From positions 2,232,001 to 2,296,000 of the forward strand of contig NZ_CP116383.1 in the NCBI RefSeq assembly GCF_028201475.1: a stretch of DNA of 64,000 nt, written 5' to 3'. Position 1 is the stretch's first letter; each line of letters starts with the position of its first letter. Both the position numbers and the translations under genes were made by a program. The stretch comes from Vibrio sp. SCSIO 43137 (lineage in GTDB: Bacteria; Pseudomonadota; Gammaproteobacteria; Enterobacterales; Vibrionaceae). The notes beneath the pieces were generated by a model. The model was given only the letters and a program-made list of their open reading frames with translations. It was not told where the DNA came from and did not search any database. This document shows positions 41,553-51,295 of the stretch, piece after piece.

Positions 41553-42911
41553 CTAGTTAGCAGTACGCTTTTTTATTTCAATCGCTTGGATAATTTCACG
41601 GTAATACTTTTCATCAATTTTATAGAAGTAAATACAAACGGCAGCCAGAACACTCAATATTGCCGGCACGATAGTAACCATCATACTGATACCATTAATA
41701 GCTTCTTGTGTGACAGCATTTGCATCATAACCAAACAAGTCTAAAGATACGCCGGCGATACCACCACCGATAGCCATTGCGATCTTTGTAACAAAGTTGA
41801 AGTAGCCATAAACCACACCTTCAGCTCGAACCTTGCTCTTTAACTCAGAGTATTCGACGGTATCTGGCACCATCGCCCACATAACAACAAAGTTTATACC
41901 CATAAAGAAACTACTGCCTGCGATACAGATCGTTTGCAAGGTAATATCATCGGCCGGAACATAGTATCGGATACCGGTTGATATCGCTAAACCGAACAAG
42001 CTGTATAAACAAAGCGTCTTTTTACCCAGCAATTCGGTTAGCTTACCAGATATAACAGTGCCTACGGCACTAGCTCCAGCACCTATCGTTAAGACTGATC
42101 CCATCAAATTGACATCACCTAACACATAACTGAAATAGTAATACGTGATGGCCATATCAATAGAGAAGAACACATACACAAATACGGTATAAGCTGATAA
42201 AACATGGAGTGGCGTATTTTCTTTAAGAATAGCGATAGATTCTTTAATACTTTTCTCTTCTAGCTCATTGGGTGTCGCAACAACACGCTCTTTAGTCATA
42301 AAGAAACAAACTAAGATGAATAAAGCTGAAACAGCAGAAAAAATTAATGCAGTATAGGTGTACCCTTGGCTAGGATCAGAAAAGGTACTAATTAAAGGTT
42401 CAGCAACAGACGCGACAAAAGTATAAGCAAGCATAGCCATCGCCATACGATAAACTGAAAGTGATGCCCGTGAGCCTTCATGCTGGGTTATGGTATTATT
42501 CATTGCTGAATAAGGTGTATTTATCGTCGTATATGCCAAGCTATAAATGGTATAGACTACCAGCGCATACATTGCTTTATATTCGCTATCAATACCAATG
42601 AAACAAATAGCCGATAGTATACCCATCGGAATAGCACCGTATAATAGATAAGGCCTTAACTTACCATATTTAGTATTTGTTCGGTCAATGACATATCCAA
42701 TTAAAAGATTATAAACTGCGTCTATAACACGAGCAACGACAAAAATCATACTGGCCTCTGTTGCTGAGAGACCATAAATATCCGTATAGTAATAAAGCAG
42801 GAATAGAGAAATAAAATTAAAGGAAAGGTTGGAACCAAAATCACCAAACCCGTAACCTAACTTCTCTTTTAATCCAATTTTTACATAACTATCCGAGTTT
42901 AAATAAGACAT
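41553..42911 (-). CDS. GPH-family (MelB-like) sugar:cation symporter
   Basis: A 452-residue protein with twelve membrane helices. The N-terminal LKEKLGYGFGDFGSNLSFNFISLFLLYYYTD and the loop DRTNTKYGKLRPYLLYGAIPMG are hallmarks of the glycoside-pentoside-hexuronide family (MFS_2). It imports a glycoside with Na+ or H+ across the inner membrane. It is followed upstream by a porin gene on the same strand and then, divergently, by a GH3 beta-glucosidase, so a beta-glucoside or short oligosaccharide is the likely substrate. Confidence 0.9.
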   Translation of the reverse strand: MSYLNSDSYVKIGLKEKLGYGFGDFGSNLSFNFISLFLLYYYTDIYGLSATEASMIFVVARVIDAVYNLLIGYVIDRTNTKYGKLRPYLLYGAIPMGILSAICFIGIDSEYKAMYALVVYTIYSLAYTTINTPYSAMNNTITQHEGSRASLSVYRMAMAMLAYTFVASVAEPLISTFSDPSQGYTYTALIFSAVSALFILVCFFMTKERVVATPNELEEKSIKESIAILKENTPLHVLSAYTVFVYVFFSIDMAITYYYFSYVLGDVNLMGSVLTIGAGASAVGTVISGKLTELLGKKTLCLYSLFGLAISTGIRYYVPADDITLQTICIAGSSFFMGINFVVMWAMVPDTVEYSELKSKVRAEGVVYGYFNFVTKIAMAIGGGIAGVSLDLFGYDANAVTQEAINGISMMVTIVPAILSVLAAVCIYFYKIDEKYYREIIQAIEIKKRTAN

Positions 42912-42995
42912 AGAAATCCTTATTTAAGAGCATAAGCTCTTCTTTAATTATTGTTAACCATAGTTATATTTAAAAAATGCTCTTTCAGGTTACTA

Positions 42996-44054
42996 TTAAT
43001 AGTAAACAACAGCACCAAGTGTTAACGATGTTTCAGAGCGTTTACCAGATTCCCATATATCCGGATAGTTTGTCCAAGACACCCCTAATGACTGATTAGA
43101 CGAATATTTTCCATCAACATACAACGTTAACCATGAATTCATATACCATGCTGTTCCCAATAACCAAGTCGTGTCATTATTGCTGGTGTCTTCTTGATCT
43201 GCGACTAAATTAAGCCCGCCATAAATATCAAGTCCATTATATAAAAACCGATGCATAACAAATTCAGCACCATAGGTATCAACCCCATCAATATAATTTT
43301 CGACCATATTCATCAATCCCATTACATGAACAGAGCCAACTTCAATGGTTCCGGCCATTGTTAGCTGAGATGCATCATACTCTGAGCCGTCATCACGTTC
43401 TTTATTGACACTTGTATAAGCTAAGCCGATATTCTCCCTTCCACTAAACATATACTGCATACTGACACCAAAGCCTTTTTTGTCCTGCATGGCATAATCG
43501 AGACCAATGTTAAGATTATCAAACGACTTAATATATTTGATACTATCCACCATACCACTTGGCGCGAGGTTCGGTGCATAACTGGAAGCATTACCGGATA
43601 TAACCTGAAACCAGTCAGTGTTATAAGTTACAAGATTGTACTGACTATAATATTGGTGGCCTATGGAAAGGTTACCCCAATCTGATTTTACTTCGGCATA
43701 AGCATGATTTCTGGAAAGTCCCGGAGCTTCATCATCCCCAAAGTCGCGCATCTGAGACATTACATCCATACCAACTTCAACGTAGCTACGAAGGGTAATG
43801 TCTTCACTTACTTTGTAATCAACCCCACCTTGCAGGCGGGAGCCATTATCATAGAATTCATCTTGGTTAATTTGCTCATCGGTTGTATAAGCAAGATTAG
43901 CACGCATACCAAAAATAAGCGTAACATCATCATTAATATCTAAGTACCGGCTGCCCTGCCAGTCAGGAGTATCTGTGTATCCGGCCAGTGTGTAAGGGGA
44001 AATTAATGCACATAATATAGAAGCTACGATCTTTAATTTATTCATTTTGTTCAA
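42996..44054 (-). CDS. Outer-membrane porin of the beta-glucoside locus
   Basis: A 352-residue protein with signal peptide MNKMNKLKIVASILCALISPYTLAG, then strands typical of Gram-negative trimeric porins (LRSYVEVGMDVMSQM, LSIGHQYYSQYNLVTY), ending in an aromatic-terminated strand SLTLGAVVYY. It would admit the sugar across the outer membrane. It lies 84 bp upstream of the symporter gene on the same strand, probably as one transcript, divergent from the GH3 gene. Confidence 0.85.
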   Translation of the reverse strand: MNKMNKLKIVASILCALISPYTLAGYTDTPDWQGSRYLDINDDVTLIFGMRANLAYTTDEQINQDEFYDNGSRLQGGVDYKVSEDITLRSYVEVGMDVMSQMRDFGDDEAPGLSRNHAYAEVKSDWGNLSIGHQYYSQYNLVTYNTDWFQVISGNASSYAPNLAPSGMVDSIKYIKSFDNLNIGLDYAMQDKKGFGVSMQYMFSGRENIGLAYTSVNKERDDGSEYDASQLTMAGTIEVGSVHVMGLMNMVENYIDGVDTYGAEFVMHRFLYNGLDIYGGLNLVADQEDTSNNDTTWLLGTAWYMNSWLTLYVDGKYSSNQSLGVSWTNYPDIWESGKRSETSLTLGAVVYY

Positions 44055-44539
44055 CCCTGTTGCTCTCAGTCATCAACGACAAATATCATTTGCTATGAAA
44101 CATAAATATTTTGAATGAGAGTTAATTAATCACATGTATAGCAACTTATTTAAATTGCTATCGTTCAAATCTATGTTATTAGAGAGAGTTGAATTTATGC
44201 TTTGCTTTCTTTGCTTTACTTCTTGGTATTTTTTGCCATTGCGTTAATTGACTTTAATTGTGAGCTCTTTATCACAACAAAATGAAGCGTATTCATTTAT
44301 TAACAAATGAAATTAGAACATGAGTACCAAAAGGAAAAATAATTTTCAAACTTATACTCTATAGTAATTTAAAGCAAAAACTAGTAACCGATAAAGCAAA
44401 TATACACAAGAAATCGACTAACCACGGTATATAATAGAATAAATAAAATATTTAAACGTCGTATTAGCTACATACTTTCAGCACAAGGTTATAAATTACT
44501 ATTTATGCAAAATAAATCCAAACATTGGAGTAGTATTAC
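44055..44539. promoter_or_regulatory. Divergent control region of the beta-glucoside locus
   Basis: No gene is visible in 0.49 kb of AT-rich DNA between the porin and GH3 starts. An inverted repeat TGTGA-N8-TCACA is at 44259-44276; the spacer is two bases too long for CRP. The AraC-family regulator encoded behind GH3 would be expected to bind in this region. Confidence 0.45.
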
Positions 44540-46846
44540 ATGAGCAAAACATATTCAGACTTGCTTGAAGCTATGGATATTAAGGAAAAAATAACCCTTC
44601 TAACGGGCAACGGACTTTGGCAGACAGCAAAAATCGATAAACACAACATTGATAGCCTAATTTTGACTGATGGTACTTATGGCGTTCGTTACAGCACTAA
44701 CGGAATAGATGAAAATTCAGGCAGCATTGATGATTTTATTGATGTTGTAAATCAAGATGCTAACGACGCCTTCCCGTTTGGTATGTCACTTCCGGCCACC
44801 TGCTTTCCTAACGGTTGTTCTGTTGCCTGTTCCTGGGATGTCGATCTAATAAAACAAATGGGGAACGCTCTTGCCGAAGAGTGCAAAACAGTAGGCGTTG
44901 ATGTGTTACTTGGACCCGGAATCAATATCAGACGTACCCCGCTAGCAGGCAGGGGTTACGAGTATTACTCGGAAGATCCTGTACTAAGCGGAGAGCTTGC
45001 CGCCGGGCTTATCAACGGTATGCAAAAGCGCGGCGTTGCCGCCTGTCTTAAACACTTTGCCTGCAATAACTCTGAGTATAAAAGAACAACGATGGACTCC
45101 TTAGTTGATGAAAGAGCACTTAGGGAGATCTATCTGGCCGGATTCAAGCGCACGATAGATAAATCTGACCCTTGGTCAGTTATGTCGTCATACAACCGCT
45201 TGAATGGTGTGCAAACTTCTCACAATAAGTGGCTTCTTAACTCTGTACTGCGGGAAGAATGGGGCTATCAGGGAATGGTGATCTCAGACTGGTTTGGAGT
45301 CAAAGATTGCCCCGCTGCTCTACTTGCGGGTAACGACCTATCCATGCCGGAAACTCAAAAACACAAAACCACTTTGTTAGCAGCATTTGAAGACGGCCAG
45401 ATAACAGAGCACGACCTAGATACAGCCTGCCATCGTGTTCTCTCTTTTATTGATAAGGCAAAATCAGGCCGTGAGGCGAAGTTTACTACCGATTACTCCC
45501 GCAATCATAAATTAGCCCAGCAGATAGCTTCAGAGTCAATAGTGCTGTTGAAAAATGACAACAATCTATTACCGTTGCTGTCAGCTAAACATAAACGTAT
45601 AGCCGTTCTGGGCGAGTCAGCACAACTACCCGTCTTTCAGGGTTCAGGATGTGCAACCACCAGACCTTACTTCAGAGATTGCCCGTTAGATGAAATTATT
45701 GAGCTTGCCGGAGAGCACTTTGATATTAAGTATGCAAAAGGCACTGCCAACGATGAAACCGAGCAGCAGGCTTTATCTTACGCGCAACAAATAGCTCAGA
45801 GCTCCGATGTTGCCATTATCTTTGTTAACACAATTGTCGGCGAAGATGGAGAAAATGGCGATAGAGAAAATCTGGATATCATCCCGTCACATCAAACTTT
45901 AATTGAGTCAGTTTCTCAGGTTCAGCCAAATATAGTTGTTGTATTAGCAAACAGTGATGCCGTTACTATGCCTTGGATCAATCATGCTTGCTCGATTCTG
46001 GAAACCTTTTTTGCAGGGCAAGGTATGGGGGGTGCTGTAGCTCAGATTCTATTCGGCCATGCAAACCCGTGCGGAAAACTCACCGTTACCATGCCTCACA
46101 CCTTGGAAGAAACTCCAGCTTATTTAAACTACCCCGGAGATGGTCTTAGTCATACTTACGGTGAAGGTATTTTTGTCGGCTACCGTTACTATGATAAACG
46201 AAATATCGAACCTCTCTTCCCTTTTGGATTTGGTATGAGCTATACCGAGTTTACCTATTCAAATATTCAGGTATCAACCTTAAAACTGGGACAGGGTGAA
46301 TCAGTTACTGTCACGGTGGATGTAACCAATGTAGGAAAGTACGCCGGTAAAGAAATCGTTCAACTATATCTTGCCGCTCCGGCTGGCGTTTACCTACGAG
46401 AAAAGCAGGCTTTGAAAGGCTTCTCAAAGATTCACCTGAAGCCGGCAGAGACAAAAAACGTCTCTATAACCCTTGAGTGGGATGACTTCTGTTTCTATCA
46501 CCCCAAAGCGAAATCCTGGAAAGCGACCCCGGGCAAACATTCATTAATTGTCGCCAAGTCTTCTCGTCATCATCAGGGGAGCGTCGACATTGCGGTTGAG
46601 CCAGAACCTTATTACGAAACGCTCAATGCCGACTCTACTCTCAGTGATCTTATTGAAAACCCTGCTGCATTGGCAGCAATGCTTAAGTTTATTAGCTCTC
46701 AAACAGGTATGCTACAAGGTAAAGTTTATGAAGAACTCAAACAGGTAGCCTCTTTTATGTTCTTTGGATTAGATATGTATCTGATTGAGGAGCTAAATAT
46801 AAAAACATCAAAAGAAGAGATAAATAAGATTCTTGAAAGTACTTAA
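44540..46846 (+). CDS. Glycoside hydrolase family 3 beta-glucosidase
   Basis: A 768-residue GH3 enzyme. The N-terminal barrel includes LGPGINIRRTPLAGRGYEYYSEDP, KHFACNNSE and the nucleophile Asp250 in GMVISDWFGVKD. The alpha/beta sandwich follows, with the acid/base region after IAVLGESAQLPVFQGSG. The C-terminal fibronectin-III-like domain (VTVDVTNVGKYAGKEIVQLYL) is standard, and about 80 helical residues follow it. There is no signal peptide, so it acts in the cytoplasm on sugar imported by the neighbouring symporter, releasing glucose from beta-glucosides. The family also contains beta-xylosidases, so the exact sugar is not certain. Confidence 0.93.
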   Translation: MSKTYSDLLEAMDIKEKITLLTGNGLWQTAKIDKHNIDSLILTDGTYGVRYSTNGIDENSGSIDDFIDVVNQDANDAFPFGMSLPATCFPNGCSVACSWDVDLIKQMGNALAEECKTVGVDVLLGPGINIRRTPLAGRGYEYYSEDPVLSGELAAGLINGMQKRGVAACLKHFACNNSEYKRTTMDSLVDERALREIYLAGFKRTIDKSDPWSVMSSYNRLNGVQTSHNKWLLNSVLREEWGYQGMVISDWFGVKDCPAALLAGNDLSMPETQKHKTTLLAAFEDGQITEHDLDTACHRVLSFIDKAKSGREAKFTTDYSRNHKLAQQIASESIVLLKNDNNLLPLLSAKHKRIAVLGESAQLPVFQGSGCATTRPYFRDCPLDEIIELAGEHFDIKYAKGTANDETEQQALSYAQQIAQSSDVAIIFVNTIVGEDGENGDRENLDIIPSHQTLIESVSQVQPNIVVVLANSDAVTMPWINHACSILETFFAGQGMGGAVAQILFGHANPCGKLTVTMPHTLEETPAYLNYPGDGLSHTYGEGIFVGYRYYDKRNIEPLFPFGFGMSYTEFTYSNIQVSTLKLGQGESVTVTVDVTNVGKYAGKEIVQLYLAAPAGVYLREKQALKGFSKIHLKPAETKNVSITLEWDDFCFYHPKAKSWKATPGKHSLIVAKSSRHHQGSVDIAVEPEPYYETLNADSTLSDLIENPAALAAMLKFISSQTGMLQGKVYEELKQVASFMFFGLDMYLIEELNIKTSKEEINKILEST

Positions 46847-46904
46847 TAGCGTTTATCTTTTCGATCAACAGTTACTTATTTTATAGATAATAAAAGGTAG
46901 TGAT

Positions 46905-47895
46905 ATGTTCCCTTTTGCTTTTTGCCATCAAACACGAAAGTTAAACCAATCTGGTCCGAATCAGGGGTTTGAGGTGGTTAATTTTGAAAGGGAACCTATT
47001 AATCTTTTTGCAGCAGAAGTGCGCCATTGTGAACTACACTGGCATACCGCATCTGAATTAATCTGCGTTGTTAAAGGCGCATTTAGTTGTATGGTAAATG
47101 GCCAGACAGTAGTGATAAAAAAAGGCGGCATGGTATATATCAGCCCCAATGAAATTCACTCTTTGCAGGCAGAACAACCTAATAGCCAGCTAATTACAGT
47201 GCAGTTTTCTCCAGCCCTTCACCACCACCTGCATAGTAAAGTTCACCTTGACTACTGCGTTGCATCCTTGTCAGCTCACCGATCAGAAGACAAACACGTC
47301 TGGCATGCTATGTTAACCCTTGCGCTAGAGCATGAAGCAACGGGAGATTTTGTTTCTTTTTATAGAATGTCGTTAATTTATAAACTGTTCAGCCAGATAG
47401 AACAGGCAAGTAAACCTATAGACAAAAAGGGCTTAACAGAGAGTGCCAAGGATGAGCAGATAATTAAGGAGTGCTTAAGTTATATTGATCTTCACTATAT
47501 GGAGCCCCTTTCCTTGCGTGATTTATCAGATAAAGCCGGGCTGAGTTACCACTATTTTTCTCGTTTGTTTAAAAACGTCTGTGGCTTTAACTTTAAAGAG
47601 TACCTGACGTTTGTCCGGGTCAGTAAGAGTGTCACACTACTTTACGATACCACCCAGGCCATCACTGATATTGCCTATCAATCCGGATTGCGGATATAGC
47701 GAGCATAAACAGTTAATTAGCGCATTTCATAAATTCTACAATATGACACCCACTGCTTTTCGTAAAGAACGAATCTCTGCCGGTGGCCGGGATTTACTTG
47801 GCAACGCTAAAGCCATTAAGTTATCCATTGAAGATGCACTTGGCGACTTTATTGCTAAGGAAGCATGCAACCTCACTCTTTCAAAAGAATACTAA
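46905..47895 (+). pseudogene. AraC-family regulator, frameshifted
   Basis: Residues 1 to about 150 form a cupin sensor domain (HWHTASELICVVKGAFSCMV ... YISPNEIHSL), then an AraC helix-turn-helix pair begins (LSLRDLSDKAGLSYHYFSRLFKNVCG). In the second helix the frame breaks after AITDIAYQSG: it reads LRI and stops at 47697-47699, while the continuation (GYSEHKQLISAFHKFYNMTPTAFRKE) is in another frame. Removing one base from GGATTGCGGATAT near 47690 would give SGFGYSEHK and restore a 330-residue regulator. It lies 58 bp behind the GH3 gene and is the probable regulator of that locus. It could be a real mutation or a sequencing error. Confidence 0.85.
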
Positions 47896-47922
47896 TTTAA
47901 GTGCATATAGAGAGCCTTCAAA

Positions 47923-48399
47923 TTATTGCGATATGAGTTTCTCAGTCAATAGCCGTGTCATAAAGTAACTATGGGGATCTTCCTTATAATCAGAGAAAGG
48001 TCCGCAATAGGTAAAGCCAAATTTCTGGTAGAGATTACGCGCAGGCCGGAAATAGTCTTGAGTACCCGTTTCTAAACTGACCTTCCTATAGCCTTGGTCA
48101 ATGGCAGTATTAAGCGCATAAGTCAGAAGCTTGCTAGCAACACCGGCTTTACGCGACAAACCAGATGTTCGCATAGACTTAAGTTCAATATGCTCAGAGC
48201 TTAGCTCTTTAATCGCAAGACAACCTTGCAGTTCATTATTAAGCCAACCACTAAAGAAGGTTATCTCCGGTGATTTCAGAGCTTCCACATCCAATGCATG
48301 GACACTTTCTGATGGTGACGTGGCATACATATCTGCCAAGTGCTCTTCGAGCAGCTTAATAACCTCACCACCTGATAGATCGTCTACTTTAATTTCCAT
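47923..48399 (-). CDS. GNAT-family N-acetyltransferase
   Basis: A 158-residue GNAT protein. The acetyl-CoA-binding region reads LSRKAGVASKLLTYALNTAIDQGYRKVSLETGT (RxxGxA form), and the end is LYQKFGFTYCGPFSDY. It transfers an acetyl group from acetyl-CoA to an unknown small molecule or protein in the cytoplasm. It stands alone between the broken AraC gene and an amino-acid exporter gene. Confidence 0.85.
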   Translation of the reverse strand: MEIKVDDLSGGEVIKLLEEHLADMYATSPSESVHALDVEALKSPEITFFSGWLNNELQGCLAIKELSSEHIELKSMRTSGLSRKAGVASKLLTYALNTAIDQGYRKVSLETGTQDYFRPARNLYQKFGFTYCGPFSDYKEDPHSYFMTRLLTEKLISQ

Positions 48400-48466
48400 A
48401 TATCTAAACTTTCCTTTCTCGTTAGTACTAGCTCGTCAGCAAATGCACCTTGCTTTGCTCTTGTCC

Positions 48467-48500
48467 CCACGCTTCTTCGCATGTGAACAGATACCAGAGT
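48467..48500. repeat. Degenerate copy of the TTCCAACGCT-type dispersed repeat
   Basis: CTTGTCCCCACGCTTCTTCGC and a following GAACAGATACC resemble the clearer copy at 59520-59555. Several positions differ, so membership of the family is uncertain. Confidence 0.4.
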
Positions 48501-48517
48501 TTAACAGGACTCTCCCC

Positions 48518-49150
48518 CTACGAAACCATCACTTTCACCCCAAATAGGGTAAACAGGCCGCCGGTGATATAGTCCATAACCCCAGAGACCCGGGCATAAA
48601 TGCATTTTGCTTTATTATGGGAAAAGGTTACTGCAAGGAACCAGTGCCAGCACAAAGTGATAGAAGCCATGGTCAGCATAATGGCCAGCATCATGAGAAC
48701 AGTTATGTTTTCCGGCATAGAGACACCAAACAGGCTGACAACAAAAAAGCCTGTTTTCGGGTTTAAAATACTGGTGATAAAGGCACTGAGAAACACCTTC
48801 TTTTTTGACGGTGTTACGCTGAGGTTGCTTGCTGCTAACTCCCCCAACCTATTGAGTTTTCGGGTCAGGTAGACCTGGCGAATTCCCAGATAACATAAGT
48901 AGCTACCGCCAATCACTTTCACCAAATCAAATAGCTGAGGAAAATGAGAAAACAGAATCACCAGTCCAGAACCACCTATAAATGCCCAGAGTAAGGTAGC
49001 AAAACTGACACCCAAAGCAGAAAAGAAAGCTACCTTGCGGTCATAGTTCAGCGCAGTATTGATGGTTAGCAGCACATTGGCTCCGGGCGTCGCAACAGCG
49101 AGTATCCAGATTAATGCCACATGCAATAAAACAAATAAAAACTCCACCAA
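48518..49150 (-). CDS. LysE-family (RhtB-like) amino-acid exporter
   Basis: A 210-residue protein with about six membrane helices. The motif ATPGANVLLTINTAL near residue 20 and LKVIGGSYLCYLGIRQV mark the LysE/RhtB family, which exports amino acids or similar metabolites across the inner membrane. It ends a leftward pair: the DUF4440 gene lies 12 bp upstream and the two are likely co-transcribed. The substrate cannot be told from the sequence. Confidence 0.87.
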   Translation of the reverse strand: MVEFLFVLLHVALIWILAVATPGANVLLTINTALNYDRKVAFFSALGVSFATLLWAFIGGSGLVILFSHFPQLFDLVKVIGGSYLCYLGIRQVYLTRKLNRLGELAASNLSVTPSKKKVFLSAFITSILNPKTGFFVVSLFGVSMPENITVLMMLAIMLTMASITLCWHWFLAVTFSHNKAKCIYARVSGVMDYITGGLFTLFGVKVMVS

Positions 49151-49162
49151 TCACCTTCCTGT

Positions 49163-49543
49163 TTAGCGGCTCCGCTTCAGTTCAAATGCATCACATGGTG
49201 TGCCTTGATGATACTTCATCTGCCAGCCATTACCGGAAAACACCCAAATAGAACAACGCTTTGCAAAGTTACTAGCTTCTCCTTCAGCGGTTATCCAGGC
49301 AGAGCGATAAAGCAACAACTGAACGGAAGCTTCAAGCTGAACACACTTATAATCCTGAGAATGGATTATGCCCTGTGATGGCTGCTCTTGTTCCATAAGC
49401 TCAACGATGGCCGGATAATCAAAACTGGTACCTGATACACCCACTTCACAGAACTCAGGATGCAGTAATCGGGCAACTTCCTGCTTGTCCTGCCGTACCT
49501 CAAACTGGTGCAAAGCTATCTCCTGCTCAATTAAGATGTTCAT
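49163..49543 (-). CDS. DUF4440 / NTF2-like protein
   Basis: A 126-residue protein with the cone-shaped NTF2-like pattern: an N-terminal helix (EIALHQFEVRQDKQEVARLLHPEFCEVGVSG), then strands (LLLYRSAWITAEGEASNFAKRCSIWVFSGNGWQMKYHQGTP). DUF4440 proteins are small ligand-binding or isomerase-like proteins of mostly unknown role. It is just ahead of a LysE exporter gene on the same strand. Confidence 0.8.
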   Translation of the reverse strand: MNILIEQEIALHQFEVRQDKQEVARLLHPEFCEVGVSGTSFDYPAIVELMEQEQPSQGIIHSQDYKCVQLEASVQLLLYRSAWITAEGEASNFAKRCSIWVFSGNGWQMKYHQGTPCDAFELKRSR

Positions 49544-49643
49544 TCTGTTTCAACCACCGCTACATAGCTCTGATAACTCACTGATAAGAACTCAATATGC
49601 CAGCTATTAAATTATGCAACAAGTAAATTATAAAGTTGAAAAA

Positions 49644-50258
49644 CTACTTAATAACAGAAGTAAGAATACCGGCACCAATAAGCATGCCACCACTAGTACG
49701 GTTAAACAGTTTCTGGCCTTTCGTCGAGATTATTTTACTTCTTAATTGCCCGGCAAATGCAGCATAAAGAGTGACTGTAACAATGGAAGCAAGCATAAAG
49801 GTGGCAGACAAAATCAGCATCTGAACCGCTATATCTCCCTCAGGCTGAATAAAAATAGGGAAGAATGCCATAAAAAAAACCAGTCCCTTTGGATTAAGCA
49901 CAGTGACCAGCATTGAATCACGGAAAACCGAACGTTTAAGCATTGGAGAGGTATTCATCTTCATCTCACCTTCAGGCTGAGTGCGCCACGACTTCACGCC
50001 CAGATACAGAAGGTAAGCTGCTCCAACCCACTTCAGAATAGTGAACATCTGCGCAGAAGCAGAAATCACAGCTCCGATTCCCACTAATGAAAAAGTCATT
50101 ACCACTACATTCGCGGCACAGACACCGGCAATTAGCGGAACAACCGCTTTGTTACCGTGAGTTAAAGCCTGCCCCATCACCAGTAATACAGTAGGGCCGG
50201 GAACCATACACAGTGCAGCGGAAGCCAGCAAAAATGAAAACCAAATTTCGAAACTCAT
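49644..50258 (-). CDS. LysE-family amino-acid exporter, LysR-linked
   Basis: A 204-residue exporter with six membrane helices and the family motif MVPGPTVLLVMGQALTHG. I choose the ATG at 50258, which follows AAGGATG at the right spacing and starts directly at MSFEIWFSFLLASAALC; an earlier frame start at 50300 adds a polar stretch. The gene is divergent from a LysR regulator, a common pairing in which the regulator induces the exporter when its substrate accumulates. Confidence 0.88.
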   Translation of the reverse strand: MSFEIWFSFLLASAALCMVPGPTVLLVMGQALTHGNKAVVPLIAGVCAANVVVMTFSLVGIGAVISASAQMFTILKWVGAAYLLYLGVKSWRTQPEGEMKMNTSPMLKRSVFRDSMLVTVLNPKGLVFFMAFFPIFIQPEGDIAVQMLILSATFMLASIVTVTLYAAFAGQLRSKIISTKGQKLFNRTSGGMLIGAGILTSVIK

Positions 50259-50356
50259 TATCATCCTTATATGGGCGTATGCCCTGTTTGTTATTGACAA
50301 TCACCATACGTACGGATGAATATGACCACAACACTCAAATACGGAACGCGCCGTAC

Positions 50357-51256
50357 ATGAAATGGAACATTAACGATATGCCGCTGTTTTTGGCCGTTGT
50401 TGATACCGGAGGAATATCCGCAGCATCGAGAGCACTGGATACTCCCAAGTCAACGATAAGCCGAAGCCTGAACCGGCTTGAAGATGCACTGTCCGTCCGT
50501 CTTCTGCAAAGAAACTCCCGCACCGTTCGCCTGACAGAAGAGGGCGAAGCCTTTTATCAGCACTGTCAGCAAATGCAAAAGCAGATAGAATCCACCGAAG
50601 CCACCATAAACGGATTTAAACAGCACCCCTCCGGTAAACTTACCATCTCAATGCCGGCGGGATTCTACCTTCAGTTTTTGCAGCCCGTTATGAACGAGTT
50701 TGCTTACAAACATCCACACATCAAACTGGATATCATGATTGCCGCTTGGGATCAGGACTTATACACAAATGCCATCGACGTTGCGATTCAGTTCGGCCCA
50801 CTACCGGACTCTGAGCTGATAGCCTCTAAGCTGATTAACTCTTCCTTAATCTGGGTAAGTTCAGAAGAGTATTACCAGTTGCACAAGCAAGAACTAGACA
50901 ATGAAAACCTGAGCATTGAGAGCCTGAAAAAACACGCCAGACTGATGGTAGACAGCCGCAAACACCACTCGCTTTACATTCAGCACAAGGATGAAATGAC
51001 CAATCTGTTTGCGCCGCCACACAATATCTGCAATGACTCCTTTGCGGTTAAATCCGCCGTTATGTCCGGATTTGGTGTTTCTCTGATGCCTGAATTTATC
51101 GTTCAGCAAGAGCTGAAAGCGGGTAGCCTGAGGCAGATAGGAAAGGAGTTTAAGATAATGCCGGAAAGCTCCGTCTACGCTGTCTATCCAAGCAGAAAGA
51201 ACATGGCAGAAAAAACAAAAATCCTATTGGAGTTTTTGCGAAACTCAGTGAAATAG
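50357..51256 (+). CDS. LysR-family transcriptional regulator
   Basis: A 299-residue LysR protein started at the ATG at 50357, so that the helix-turn-helix begins at once (DMPLFLAVVDTGGISAASRALDTPKSTISRSLNRLEDAL). The longer frame from 50213 would overlap the divergent exporter gene. Residues about 90-290 form the periplasmic-binding-protein-like effector domain (GKLTISMPAGFYLQFLQPVM). It probably controls the LysE gene that starts 99 bp away on the other strand. Confidence 0.9.
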   Translation: MKWNINDMPLFLAVVDTGGISAASRALDTPKSTISRSLNRLEDALSVRLLQRNSRTVRLTEEGEAFYQHCQQMQKQIESTEATINGFKQHPSGKLTISMPAGFYLQFLQPVMNEFAYKHPHIKLDIMIAAWDQDLYTNAIDVAIQFGPLPDSELIASKLINSSLIWVSSEEYYQLHKQELDNENLSIESLKKHARLMVDSRKHHSLYIQHKDEMTNLFAPPHNICNDSFAVKSAVMSGFGVSLMPEFIVQQELKAGSLRQIGKEFKIMPESSVYAVYPSRKNMAEKTKILLEFLRNSVK

Positions 51257-51295
51257 GTTGTCCGGAAATAGATAAAACGCCCCCAAGCAAAGTCA

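Noticed and set aside
44259..44276. TGTGA-N8-TCACA as a CRP site in the beta-glucoside control region
   Set aside because: CRP half-sites are spaced by six bases; eight is not tolerated well. I leave it as an inverted repeat only.
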